The notes under the pieces: model-generated | The model's database searches: none | What the model was told of the DNA's origin: nothing | What the model saw: only the letters and a program-made list of their open reading frames with translations | NCBI RefSeq assembly: GCF_002831665.1 | Contig: NZ_CP025118.1 | Location: forward strand, 3,286,001 to 3,350,000 | DNA from: Lacinutrix sp. Bg11-31 | Lineage (GTDB): Bacteria; Bacteroidota; Bacteroidia; Flavobacteriales; Flavobacteriaceae | Length of the DNA stretch: 64,000 bases | Direction of reading: 5' to 3' | Part shown: piece by piece, positions 26,744-34,582 of the stretch | How the letters are laid out: every line of letters begins with the position of its first letter | How positions within the stretch are numbered: position 1 is the stretch's first letter | Position numbers and translations under genes: made by a program

Positions 26744-27766
26744 TTAATTTTCTAATTTTAATTCTTTTACTGTAAGCTCTCCATCTTTAGACAGAATGAA
26801 ATACTTATTTTTTATTACTTCTTTTACTTTTTCTATAGGTTTTGGTGTTTCAGGTTTTTCTCTATACTGTAGTTTTATTTCCATTCCTATTTGGATTACA
26901 GGTTCTACAATAGATGGGTTTATAATAATATCATATTCTTTAAAAGACAATGGGTCGTAATAGTAAGAGGTTTGTTTTTTTGCTTTTACTATGCCTTTGT
27001 TCTTTTTTATAGCTTCTAAAGAAATACTATTGAAAGCTTGATAGTTTTTGTAGAATTCTCTTGGAAAATGACAGTATTTAGTGTCTGCCATTGTTGGTTT
27101 GTAGTTTGTTAAATCGAAACCTAAGTCTAAATAAAATTGCTTTTTTTCTTTAAGTGTTTTTAAAATTTCGGCTCTTAGCTTTGTGTAAACAGCTTCAATA
27201 TTATTTATAAAATAATCCACTTTTACTAAATTGTAAATTTCGTTTTTTGCACAAGCTGCTAATACCTTTTCAAACTGATTAACCTTAGTGAACTTAATAT
27301 GTAAGTTTTGCTGTAACTCGAAGCCTTTGGGAACTTCAGTATAAGTTTTACTAAATAATTTTTTTTCAACTACAGTTTCGTAAACAGGAACAAAAGAAAT
27401 AACATCTATAATAATATCCTTGTTAAATATACCTTGAGTCGTTAAAGCGCTTTTTACGCTATTAACACGCGCGTTCATTAATCTATTGGTGTCTTCTGCC
27501 GTTTCACCAATTTGAACCAAGTTAAAAACAGCTGTGTAAGAATCTGCTACAATATTGTTAAGTGCTTTTACATCTATTGTAATTACTGGATTTGGCACTA
27601 GATTTCGCTGCCTAAAAGTATTCAAGTTGTTACCATAAGTATTAGCATTGCCAAGCGATTCTGCATGTATAACATTTTGCCTAGAAATAGTAGTTGCATT
27701 ACCTCTAATTTGTGCAGATGTAAAAGAAGCGTATAATAATAAGGCTAAGTAAATTGAGTGTTTCAT
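26744..27766 (-). CDS. SIMPL (DUF541) domain periplasmic protein
   Basis: A protein of 340 residues with a signal peptide (ending SFTSAQ). The pattern AVFNLVQIGETAEDTNRLMNARVNSVKSALTTQGIFNKDI followed by VPVYETVVEKK...QQNLHIKF is that of SIMPL/DUF541 proteins, which form periplasmic or surface oligomers of uncertain function. The C-terminal part has an unusual KPETPKPIEKVKEVIKNKY linker. The gene is on the same strand as the VWA lipoprotein and divergent from the sensor kinase gene. Confidence 0.75.
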   Translation of the reverse strand: MKHSIYLALLLYASFTSAQIRGNATTISRQNVIHAESLGNANTYGNNLNTFRQRNLVPNPVITIDVKALNNIVADSYTAVFNLVQIGETAEDTNRLMNARVNSVKSALTTQGIFNKDIIIDVISFVPVYETVVEKKLFSKTYTEVPKGFELQQNLHIKFTKVNQFEKVLAACAKNEIYNLVKVDYFINNIEAVYTKLRAEILKTLKEKKQFYLDLGFDLTNYKPTMADTKYCHFPREFYKNYQAFNSISLEAIKKNKGIVKAKKQTSYYYDPLSFKEYDIIINPSIVEPVIQIGMEIKLQYREKPETPKPIEKVKEVIKNKYFILSKDGELTVKELKLEN

Positions 27767-27973
27767 GTGTTTGTGTATTAATTAGAGTGTAAACTTATGC
27801 TCAACTTTTTTTTAATAAAAATAGCAATGAGTGAATGCTACTTTGTAATGAGTGACTTGCGTTTTTAAATGAGTAAACAAGGCGATTTTATCTGTGTGTT
27901 GCTTCAGTTTCGAGGAAACTGATTTTATTATGCCAATTAAAGTGTGTAAGTTTATCTTTTAGTAATTATAAAA

Positions 27974-30166
27974 ATGAAGCACATTAAATTATATATAAGT
28001 TATATTCTATTCATTATTTGCTCGTGTACATTGTATGGACAGCAAAGCGATGCTATAGAAACAGAAGGTCAAATTAAAAACGAAGCTTTTTTCTACATTC
28101 GTGGTCTAGTAAAGGAAGAAGAATCTAGTGAAGCTATTAAAGATGTTAATGTCGAAATAAATGGAGGCGCGTACACATCGTCTAATGGAGCTGGCGAATT
28201 TAGAGTACGAGCAAAAATTGGAGACGAACTTATTATTAGTCACAAAGACTTTGAAACCATTTATTACACCGTAAAAAGTGATGAGCGTATTACTGTAAAT
28301 GTATTACCAAAAACGTCGTATTCAAGTAGTAAGTTATTTAAAAGAACGCAAAATAACTCATTTAACAATTTAATAGATTCGGCATTAGTTTACAAGAAAA
28401 AATCTGCCAATAAAAGTATACAATTTGTAACAGAAAGCATTAAAAAGAGTGAGTCTGTAAAGCAAAATGCTGAAGCCTTCGAAGTGCTTGCCGACATTTA
28501 TATGCATTGGAAACAATACGATTTAGCAGTTTCTAATTATAGAATAAGCCTTAATAGTTACAATTCTAACGAAGTAAAATTGAAGTTAGGAGAAGCATAC
28601 ATGCTTAATAGTAATTATCAAGAAAGTGTTTCGGTTTTAGAAGAATTAAATCAGAAGGAATTATCCAATTATCAATTAGTTGAGTTAAACGAAGGACTTG
28701 GTGATGTTTTTTATAAAATGAAAGACTATACAAAGTCTGTCGCTTCGTACAATAAAGGATTAAGTATTGCTCAAAAACACTTAATTGCACCTAAAGTAAC
28801 CGACTTAAATTCTAAAATAGCCCAATCGTTTGATGCTAGCGGAAGCACTGATAAAGCAAAAAAATATTATAGTAATTCGCTAGATTTAGCAACGCAAGAG
28901 AATAAAACACGAGCAATAAAAGAGAAAGTGAAAGTTGCAGATTTTAATAACTCTAATAGAAATTTTGATGACGAAATTCGCCTTAGACAAGAGGCTATTT
29001 TAGATATTAAAGATATTGAAAAAGATTCTATAATAGATATTGAAAGCAGTTACACCATTCAAAAACAAAACTATAAAATTGGTAATGCATTATATATGCA
29101 AAAAAACTATGCTGAAGCGATACCATATTTAGAAAAAAGTATAGTAGAGGCAGGCGAGCGAGAGGATTTAGTGGTTGAAAAAGATGCCAATAGGAAGCTG
29201 TCGGAAGTTTTTGAAGAATCTGGAGATTATGAAAGTGCTAGAAAAACTTACGACGAATATATTAAGTCTGTTGAAGCACTTTTTGTAAAAAAAGAGCAGC
29301 AAATAACACAAGCTGCGCGTTTTAATAAAAGTATTGCCGAAAAACAAAACCGCATCACCTCTCTAGAAAGCGATCGAGAACTATCGGAAAGTAGATATCA
29401 ATTAAACCAGGAACAAAATAAGAGCCAGAAAATAATAATTTATTCACTTATTGGTGGATTGTTACTATTACTTTTTGCAGCTTATTTAATGTATAAGTAT
29501 ATTAAACAACAACGCTTGGCAAATAATTTATTGGCTTTAAAATCTTTACGAAGCCAAATGAATCCTCATTTTATATTTAACGCATTAAATTCTGTCAATA
29601 GCTTTATTGCCACAAACGATGAGCGCACAGCAAATAAATATTTAAGCGATTTTTCTAAGCTAATGCGAGCCGTTTTAGAAAATAGTGAGCAAGATTTTAT
29701 TCCTTTAGCAAAAGAAGTAGAGTTATTGCAATTATATACAAAACTGGAACATTTTAGATTTCAAGATAAGTTCGATTATAATATTACAGTAGACGAAGCC
29801 ATAAATGTGGAAGATTACCAAATTCCGCCAATGTTATTGCAGCCTTATATAGAAAATGCGGTTTGGCATGGCTTACGATATAAAGAAGAAAAAGGGCAGC
29901 TTGATATTTCTATAACAAAAAAGAGTAAAGATGAAATTACTATAACCATTACAGATAATGGTATTGGTCGAGAAAAATCTAAGTCACTTAAAACCGAAAA
30001 CCAGCAGAAACAGAATTCTAAAGGCATGGGAAATATAAAAAAGCGAGTTGCTATTTTAAATGAAATGTATAAAGATAAAGTTGATGTTTTTATAGACGAA
30101 TTATATAAAGGACAAACTGAAGGAGATATTGGAACTAAGGTTGTTGTTACTTTGAAACGAGATTAG
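27974..30166 (+). CDS. Sensor histidine kinase, LytS type, with CarboxypepD_reg and TPR input
   Basis: A protein of 730 residues: a signal peptide, a CarboxypepD_reg-like beta-sandwich (about 40-115), a TPR array (about 135-450), a membrane helix (about 487-507), then the His_kinase domain with SLRSQMNPHFIFNALNSVNSFI (phospho-accepting His near 532) and an ATPase domain with ITDNGIG near 659. This is the two-component kinase layout common in Bacteroidota, sensing in the periplasm and phosphorylating a LytTR regulator. The regulator gene is two genes downstream in the same operon. Confidence 0.92.
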   Translation: MKHIKLYISYILFIICSCTLYGQQSDAIETEGQIKNEAFFYIRGLVKEEESSEAIKDVNVEINGGAYTSSNGAGEFRVRAKIGDELIISHKDFETIYYTVKSDERITVNVLPKTSYSSSKLFKRTQNNSFNNLIDSALVYKKKSANKSIQFVTESIKKSESVKQNAEAFEVLADIYMHWKQYDLAVSNYRISLNSYNSNEVKLKLGEAYMLNSNYQESVSVLEELNQKELSNYQLVELNEGLGDVFYKMKDYTKSVASYNKGLSIAQKHLIAPKVTDLNSKIAQSFDASGSTDKAKKYYSNSLDLATQENKTRAIKEKVKVADFNNSNRNFDDEIRLRQEAILDIKDIEKDSIIDIESSYTIQKQNYKIGNALYMQKNYAEAIPYLEKSIVEAGEREDLVVEKDANRKLSEVFEESGDYESARKTYDEYIKSVEALFVKKEQQITQAARFNKSIAEKQNRITSLESDRELSESRYQLNQEQNKSQKIIIYSLIGGLLLLLFAAYLMYKYIKQQRLANNLLALKSLRSQMNPHFIFNALNSVNSFIATNDERTANKYLSDFSKLMRAVLENSEQDFIPLAKEVELLQLYTKLEHFRFQDKFDYNITVDEAINVEDYQIPPMLLQPYIENAVWHGLRYKEEKGQLDISITKKSKDEITITITDNGIGREKSKSLKTENQQKQNSKGMGNIKKRVAILNEMYKDKVDVFIDELYKGQTEGDIGTKVVVTLKRD

Positions 30167-30168
30167 TT

Positions 30169-30699
30169 ATGTGGAGTAGAGTTTTTGCTTTATTATTTGT
30201 GTCAATGGTTTTAAGTTGTAAATCAACTTCATATAAGCCAAATAAAATGATTGAATTATCTGATTTTGTTGATTTAAATATAAAGAAAAATCAAATTAAT
30301 AGTGATCCAATGATTTTGTTGAATGGAAAGCCTTATAAAAGATTGAGTCAATTAAATGACTCTGATGATAAATTAAAGAAAAGGCCTTATTCATCTTATA
30401 ATTATATTTATAAAGATTCAAAATATTTCTCTAATCATTTAGGTAAAGAAGCAAAAGAAGGAGTAATTATTATAGATACTATAATTTCTATTTATTGTAA
30501 ACGATACCCTAAAATCGTCTACCTAATAAATGATAAAGAAGTAGATAGCGATCAATATTTGAAAAAACTTAAAAATTTAACAGAATCAAAAAATGAGATA
30601 ATGACTTATTGGAATGAAATAAGAAATATTCCTTCTAAAAATAATGAGAGAATGAGTATTAGTATAATAAACACAAAACTCAGAACCAACAGCAAATGA
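30169..30699 (+). CDS. Putative lipoprotein of unknown function between kinase and regulator genes
   Basis: A protein of 176 residues with a lipoprotein signal (VSMVLSC, Cys17) and no domain I recognise. A KPYKRLSQLND segment, IIIDTIISIY and YLINDKEVD suggest a small mixed fold. It begins 2 bases after the kinase stop and overlaps the regulator start by 4 bases (ATGA), so it is translated in the middle of a two-component operon. I infer a periplasmic accessory or readout protein for the sensor; there is no direct evidence. Confidence 0.7.
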   Translation: MWSRVFALLFVSMVLSCKSTSYKPNKMIELSDFVDLNIKKNQINSDPMILLNGKPYKRLSQLNDSDDKLKKRPYSSYNYIYKDSKYFSNHLGKEAKEGVIIIDTIISIYCKRYPKIVYLINDKEVDSDQYLKKLKNLTESKNEIMTYWNEIRNIPSKNNERMSISIINTKLRTNSK

Positions 30700-31433
30700 A
30701 ACTAAACTCAATAATAGTAGAAGACGAAGAAACAAGTAGAGAGATTCTTAAAAACTATCTCAAAAAATACTGTCCAAACGTAAATGTTGTTGGTGAAGCA
30801 GCAAACATAAACGAAGGCTTAGAGTTAATAAGAAACAACGAGTTAGATTTGGTTTTTTTAGATGTAGAAATGCCTTATGGTAATGCCTTCGATTTACTAG
30901 ATAAGGTGGGAGACAGAGATTTTGAAACCGTTTTTGTAACTGCATACAACAATTATGCAATTGAGGCTTTAAATGCACACGCAAGCTATTATTTAATGAA
31001 ACCTATTGCAATAGACGATTTAATAAAGGCAGTAGATTATGTAGTAGAAATTAAAACAAAAGAAGATGCACTACAAGATCAAGTTTTAGTACCAAAAACC
31101 AATAATAATGTAGCTGGAAAAATAACCATTCCACAACAAAATGGATTCGAAGTTATAAGTACTGCAGATATTCTATTTTGTAAAGCCGATGACAATTATA
31201 CCGAAATCCATTTAAACAACAACAAAAAGAAAGTAGTAAGCAAAACACTTAAGTATTTTGAGCAGGCCTTAGAAGATTCTAATTTTGCGCGTGTGCATAA
31301 AAGTTACTTAGTTAATGTAAACGAAGTTGTAAAATATGTAAAAGGAAAAGGAGGAAGCGTAATTTTAAGTAACGGAAAAGAAGTGATGGTTTCGCCATCT
31401 AGAAAATCTGAATTATTATCTTATTTTAAATAA
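30696..31433 (+). CDS. LytTR family response regulator
   Basis: A protein of 245 residues. The receiver domain (1-120) has acidic pocket EDE (9-12), phospho-acceptor Asp56 in FLDVEMP, and the conserved Lys in LMKPIAIDD. A LytTR DNA-binding domain (about 142-245) contains ILFCKADDNYTEIHL and ARVHKSYLVNVNEV. It overlaps the upstream lipoprotein gene by 4 bases and is the cognate regulator of the kinase at 27974. Targets are not visible. Confidence 0.94.
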   Translation: MKLNSIIVEDEETSREILKNYLKKYCPNVNVVGEAANINEGLELIRNNELDLVFLDVEMPYGNAFDLLDKVGDRDFETVFVTAYNNYAIEALNAHASYYLMKPIAIDDLIKAVDYVVEIKTKEDALQDQVLVPKTNNNVAGKITIPQQNGFEVISTADILFCKADDNYTEIHLNNNKKKVVSKTLKYFEQALEDSNFARVHKSYLVNVNEVVKYVKGKGGSVILSNGKEVMVSPSRKSELLSYFK

Positions 31434-31439
31434 TAATTC

Positions 31440-31482
31440 GTCAGTTCGAGTGATGCGACCAAAGGAGCATTGTATCGAGAAC
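31440..31482 (+). repeat. Intergenic TTCGAGTG...ATCGAGAA repeat, copy 2
   Basis: Runs from GTCAGTTCGAGTG to TGTATCGAGAAC. It forms, with the inverted copy 3, an 11-bp perfect inverted repeat (TGTATCGAGAA at 31470-31480 against 31520-31530). Confidence 0.7.
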
Positions 31483-31517
31483 AATTTAGAACAATAATCA
31501 GGTTAACAAAAAAAAAC

Positions 31518-31565
31518 ACTTCTCGATACAATTTTCTCATGCTTCAAAAATCACTCGAAGTGACA
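31518..31565 (-). repeat. Intergenic TTCGAGTG...ATCGAGAA repeat, copy 3 (inverted)
   Basis: On the minus strand it is almost identical to copy 1 at 4872-4917, differing by small changes in the central GATTTCGAAGCATGAG part. Confidence 0.75.
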
Positions 31566-31589
31566 CCAAAGTATTAAATTGCATCACGT

Positions 31590-31636
31590 TGTCAGTTCGA
31601 GTGTTCCGATTTTTTTTATCGGAATGTATCGAGAAC
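31590..31636 (+). repeat. Intergenic TTCGAGTG...ATCGAGAA repeat, copy 4
   Basis: It starts TGTCAGTTCGAGTG and ends GTATCGAGAAC. The centre differs from the other copies and contains its own hairpin (TTCCGAT, T-run, ATCGGAA). Confidence 0.7.
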
Positions 31637-31674
31637 CAATAAACAAATTAGCGAATTAACAAATTAACTAAACC

Positions 31675-32187
31675 ATGCCAATAATAAAACCAGTAAACGG
31701 AAAAAGCCCACAATTACCAGAAGACTGCTACATTGCAGAAAACGCAACTATTGTTGGAGATGTACAAGTAGGAAAACAATGTAGTATCTGGTTTAATGCT
31801 GTGTTACGAGGCGATGTAAATTATATAAAACTGGGTAATAAGGTAAATGTACAAGATGGAGCAATTGTGCATTGCACATACCAAAAATACCCAACAATTA
31901 TTGGGAATAATGTGTCTATTGGACACAATGCCATAGTGCATGGTTGTACCATTCAAGATAATGTACTTATAGGAATGGGAAGTATAGTTATGGATAACTG
32001 CGTTATAGAAAGTAATAGTATAGTTGCGGCAGGAGCAGTAGTTACACAAAACACTACAGTAGAATCTGGAAGTATTTACGCAGGAGTTCCAGCGAAAAAA
32101 GTTAAAGACATTAGTAAAGAATTAATTAATGGAGAAATAAACCGCATTGCTGAGAATTATGTGAAATATTCTAGTTGGTTTAAGTAA
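31675..32187 (+). CDS. Gamma carbonic anhydrase family protein (left-handed beta helix)
   Basis: A protein of 170 residues made of hexapeptide repeats (IVGDVQVGKQCSIWFNAVLRGDVN and IGNNVSIGHNAIVHGCTIQDNVLIGMGS). The histidines in IVHC and IGHNAIVHG correspond to the three zinc ligands of the gamma-class trimer. The C-terminal helix ends YVKYSSWFK. It could be a carbonic anhydrase or a related acyltransferase-like protein (YrdA/PaaY group). The gene stands alone after the repeat-rich gap and before the cassette-like region. Confidence 0.85.
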   Translation: MPIIKPVNGKSPQLPEDCYIAENATIVGDVQVGKQCSIWFNAVLRGDVNYIKLGNKVNVQDGAIVHCTYQKYPTIIGNNVSIGHNAIVHGCTIQDNVLIGMGSIVMDNCVIESNSIVAAGAVVTQNTTVESGSIYAGVPAKKVKDISKELINGEINRIAENYVKYSSWFK

Positions 32188-32192
32188 TAAAA

Positions 32193-32323
32193 GTTGCCTG
32201 TATAAATTAATTTAAATGTCAAAAAACACATTTTCTTAAATTCGTAAACTAATAAGATTATTTTTAAATAGTAGGTAGTGTTTTTCGTCGATTTCTATTT
32301 GTTATATACGGATGTTACAAAAC
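32193..32323 (-). repeat. Possible divergent cassette-type site at the downstream end of the array
   Basis: 131 bp, close in length to the two clear repeats. Read on the minus strand it begins GTTTTGTAAC (partner of 32929-32938) and ATCCGTATATAAC, and ends TTTATACAGGCAAC. Inside there is an AAAAACAC / GTGTTTTT stem. The inner sequence is unrelated to the other two copies and no GTT core follows, so this is weaker. Confidence 0.4.
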
Positions 32324-32326
32324 TTA

Positions 32327-32926
32327 TTATTTTTTAGCTTTCTTTTTCATTGATAAAACAGCATATCTTGAAAGTTCACTGTTTTCTAAAATCAAATTAT
32401 GACTAAATGTTGTATAATTATTAATTCCATTTGACGCGCTTTTTTCACCTAATTTCCCTTTAATATAATATGTCTTTCCAGTTTCGGCTTTAATTTCTAC
32501 TAGGCTATCATCTCCAGAACTAAAAAAAGAATGTAATTCGTTACTCTTAATTTTTAGTAGAAAATAACTATTTCCTTTAATCTTAACTAACTCTTTACCA
32601 TTGTGATAAACTTTGAAAGCAGTTGTTTGACCATTATAGATATATACATTAGCAAATCCTAAATCCGGTTTTAGAATTTTAGTTCCTAAAGAGTTTTTTA
32701 CTTTACTAGAATCGGATAAGTAACCGTTTTCAAATTCAACAATTCGTTTTGTTATTATTGATGAATTTCCATTAACATAGTATTTAATCTTACCATTTTT
32801 AATCTCTCTAATTTCGCAAGAAAATTGAAAACCATTTTCGTCTACTAAATAATCTGGAAACTCCTGTGAATAGACTAAACTCGAAAATAGTATCAAAAGA
32901 AGAATAATCGGTGATTTCTGTTTCAT
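32327..32926 (-). CDS. Secreted protein of unknown function (cassette C)
   Basis: A protein of 199 residues with a signal peptide (ending SLVYSQ) and a beta-rich mature part: EIREIKNGKIKYYVNG, then a GQTTAFKVYHNGKELVKIKGNSYFLLKI stretch that recalls DUF2846-like lipoproteins handling short beta hairpins, though I cannot assign a family. It ends in a KKKAKK tail. It is bounded by GTTTTGTAAC three bases upstream of the start codon and GTTACAAAAC just after the stop. It is the last of three cassette genes in transcription order. Confidence 0.72.
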   Translation of the reverse strand: MKQKSPIILLLILFSSLVYSQEFPDYLVDENGFQFSCEIREIKNGKIKYYVNGNSSIITKRIVEFENGYLSDSSKVKNSLGTKILKPDLGFANVYIYNGQTTAFKVYHNGKELVKIKGNSYFLLKIKSNELHSFFSSGDDSLVEIKAETGKTYYIKGKLGEKSASNGINNYTTFSHNLILENSELSRYAVLSMKKKAKK

Positions 32927-32928
32927 AT

Positions 32929-33066
32929 GTTTTGTAACGTTTATGTATATGGAAAGTTGCGGTTTTGTGTGCGAGGATTTTCCGCAGGAAAATCAGATGT
33001 AACAAAAATGCACGAACTCTTGATTAAGCACTAAACTACGCATTATTTTTATGCGATGTTGGCAAC
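32929..33066 (-). repeat. Structured 138-bp attC-like repeat between cassettes B and C
   Basis: About 80 percent identical by eye to the repeat at 33748-33884. Shared parts include GTTGCGGTTTTGTGTGCGAG, the perfect hairpin GATTTTCC / GGAAAATC with a 3-base loop, and CAGATGTAACAAAA. The outer ends (GTTTTGTAAC and GTTGGCAAC) do not match each other but match the far ends of their own cassettes. The right end encodes the last codons of the gene at 33049. Confidence 0.75.
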
Positions 33067-33732
33067 AGTTTTTAGTTTTTTTGTTAATTCAGATATTGTC
33101 ATTTTCTGAATAATATTATTTGTGTTTGCACTTAAAATATCGTCATTTTCCAATTTTAAAATCATCAATTCCGATTGTTCTTTTAACTCAAGTAAAGATT
33201 CGTTTTTCTGTATTTCTACAAGTTTTGTGTCAAATCTTTTTTTCAGAGTTATTGTTCCATTATTATTTAGCAATTCAAAACCAGCATAGTCAATTAAGCT
33301 CTTAATTCCGCTTAAAAATTTAACTCCTAAAACTCCGATTGCTATCATTCCGACAGTTGTGATTAGCGATAAAATACTAAATTCGCCTTCGCTCGAAAAT
33401 GAACCAATAAGACCTAAAATTCCAAAAAATCCAATTAGACAAAATATTATTCCCAAAACAATTGCAACAATATCCATTAAAACAGCTTTGTCAGTTCGGG
33501 TAACTTTAATTGAGTCGCCGAATTTGTCGGCTTTAAATCCAAGATTCTTTAAATAATCAAGATTTTCAATTTCAGAAATTTTTTCGTTAAGAGTGTTTTC
33601 CAAACCTGCGATATTCTCTTGAATATTTCGGTGATTTAATTCCGTTTTTAAATTCAGTTGAGATTGGAATGTCAACTTTTTATGAATTGCTAAAAGTTCA
33701 ATTAATTCTCTATCAGTTTTTCCTTTGTACAT
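33049..33732 (-). CDS. Membrane protein of unknown function (cassette B)
   Basis: A protein of 227 residues: a helical, probably coiled-coil cytoplasmic part (1-75), two membrane segments (about 85-108 and 119-139) and a C-terminal soluble part rich in leucine and glutamate. The last residues (TVANIA) and the TAA stop are read from the attC-like repeat itself, so the end of the protein depends on what site the cassette sits next to. No family recognised. It may be an orphan cassette product. Confidence 0.72.
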   Translation of the reverse strand: MYKGKTDRELIELLAIHKKLTFQSQLNLKTELNHRNIQENIAGLENTLNEKISEIENLDYLKNLGFKADKFGDSIKVTRTDKAVLMDIVAIVLGIIFCLIGFFGILGLIGSFSSEGEFSILSLITTVGMIAIGVLGVKFLSGIKSLIDYAGFELLNNNGTITLKKRFDTKLVEIQKNESLLELKEQSELMILKLENDDILSANTNNIIQKMTISELTKKLKTVANIA

Positions 33733-33747
33733 AGTTTCTCTTAAATT

Positions 33748-33884
33748 GTTGCCAACGTTTATGTATAAGAATAGTTGCGGTTTTGTGTGCGAGGATTTTC
33801 CGAAGGAAAATCAGATGTAACAAAAGCGCAACGACCTTTGATTAAGCACAATGTAGCAATTATTTTTATACGGTGTTACCCAAC
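33748..33884 (-). repeat. Structured 137-bp attC-like repeat between cassettes A and B
   Basis: Read on the minus strand: GTTGGGTAAC, then an outer arm GTATAAAAATAATTGC that pairs at 14 of 16 positions with GCAACTATTCTTATAC near the other end, an inner arm GTTGCGCTTTTG against CAAAACCGCAAC (11 of 12), and a central GATTTTCC TTC GGAAAATC hairpin. It ends AAAC|GTTGGCAAC. Size and nested imperfect arms are like long attC sites such as VCRs. Confidence 0.75.
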
Positions 33885-34411
33885 GTTTTTTCTTTTCTAT
33901 TTAACCATTTAGTAATTCGGTCGTAATTAGTTAGCAAAATATAGCCAACAATTAAATTCATTCCAGAAATTACCCAATTGAAGTAATCCGTTATTTTTCC
34001 AAAACTAAAATCTTCCAATTGATTCAGTCCGTTTGGTGAAACCTCTTTTTTAAATGCTAAATAAGTATATTGTAAAAAGTCAGGTAAATAGTCGATAATC
34101 AAAAATCCGCCAATTAATATCAGGGCAAGTTGCATTATTTTTTGACTATTAAAATTCTTAAATTCAATTCGTTCGTCATCAAATCCTTTGTCTAATTTTA
34201 GAAAGTCAATTATTAAGTCAGTTTTACGAATTAGAAGTATATAAACCAAAACTGTTAAAGCCACAGCTCCAAAAATCCAAAGTAACACAATCGGTTCGAA
34301 TTGAAAAGTTACATAGCTTATATTGGTCGGAATGTATGTGAAAACAGTTAGAATTAATGAGTAAAGTCCGAAAAGTTTTATTATAATTCTAAAAAAATCT
34401 CTTTTTGTCAT
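33866..34411 (-). CDS. Four-helix membrane protein of unknown function (cassette A)
   Basis: A protein of 181 residues with membrane segments at about 9-27, 40-61, 91-110 and 145-162 and a basic C-terminus. Its last codons (TLGNTV) and the TAA stop lie within the attC-like repeat. It starts 17 bases from the GTTGGGTAAC end. There are no recognised motifs; the layout is like many small integral membrane proteins carried by cassettes. Transcription probably depends on a promoter upstream at about 34430-34580 or read-through. Confidence 0.72.
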   Translation of the reverse strand: MTKRDFFRIIIKLFGLYSLILTVFTYIPTNISYVTFQFEPIVLLWIFGAVALTVLVYILLIRKTDLIIDFLKLDKGFDDERIEFKNFNSQKIMQLALILIGGFLIIDYLPDFLQYTYLAFKKEVSPNGLNQLEDFSFGKITDYFNWVISGMNLIVGYILLTNYDRITKWLNRKEKTLGNTV

Positions 34412-34427
34412 AAGTTGGTTTTCAAAT

Positions 34428-34452
34428 GTTGGGTAACGTGTTATATCAACAC
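34428..34452 (-). repeat. Upstream boundary site of the cassette array
   Basis: GTTGGGTAAC (34428-34437) is the complement of the distal end of cassette A. It is followed by GTGTTATATCAACAC, itself a 5-bp hairpin. Beyond it the sequence does not resemble the 137-bp repeats, so this may be a different (attI-like or diverged) site. Confidence 0.4.
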
Positions 34453-34582
34453 TTTTATTAACGATATCCCGTAAATATATCAGATTATAGTCAGTTTTGT
34501 GTTAATGCTATCCTATAAAGATAATTTATTAATATTAGCATATAAGTAGTTTTTTTTATTAGAAGTACACTAAAAAATCAAA

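Larger units (their letters stand above)
32314..34437 (-). mobile_element. Integron-like gene cassette array (three cassettes, no integrase seen)
   Basis: Three same-strand orphan genes are each bounded by a private pair of complementary 9-10 base ends: 34428-34437 GTTGGGTAAC with 33875-33884 GTTACCCAAC; 33748-33756 GTTGCCAAC with 33058-33066 GTTGGCAAC; 32929-32938 GTTTTGTAAC with 32314-32323 GTTACAAAAC. Adjacent cassettes are joined by a shared structured repeat of 137-138 bp. Complementarity is across each gene, not across each repeat. In integrons this happens because attC arms pair within the excised circle. The core bases differ from the usual GTTRRRY. Confidence 0.6.

Noticed and set aside
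32314..34437. CRISPR array or transposon with terminal inverted repeats as explanation of the repeats
   Set aside because: Only two clear copies of 137 bp separated by whole genes, no short spacers and no transposase; per-gene end pairs shared through common repeats fit cassettes better.
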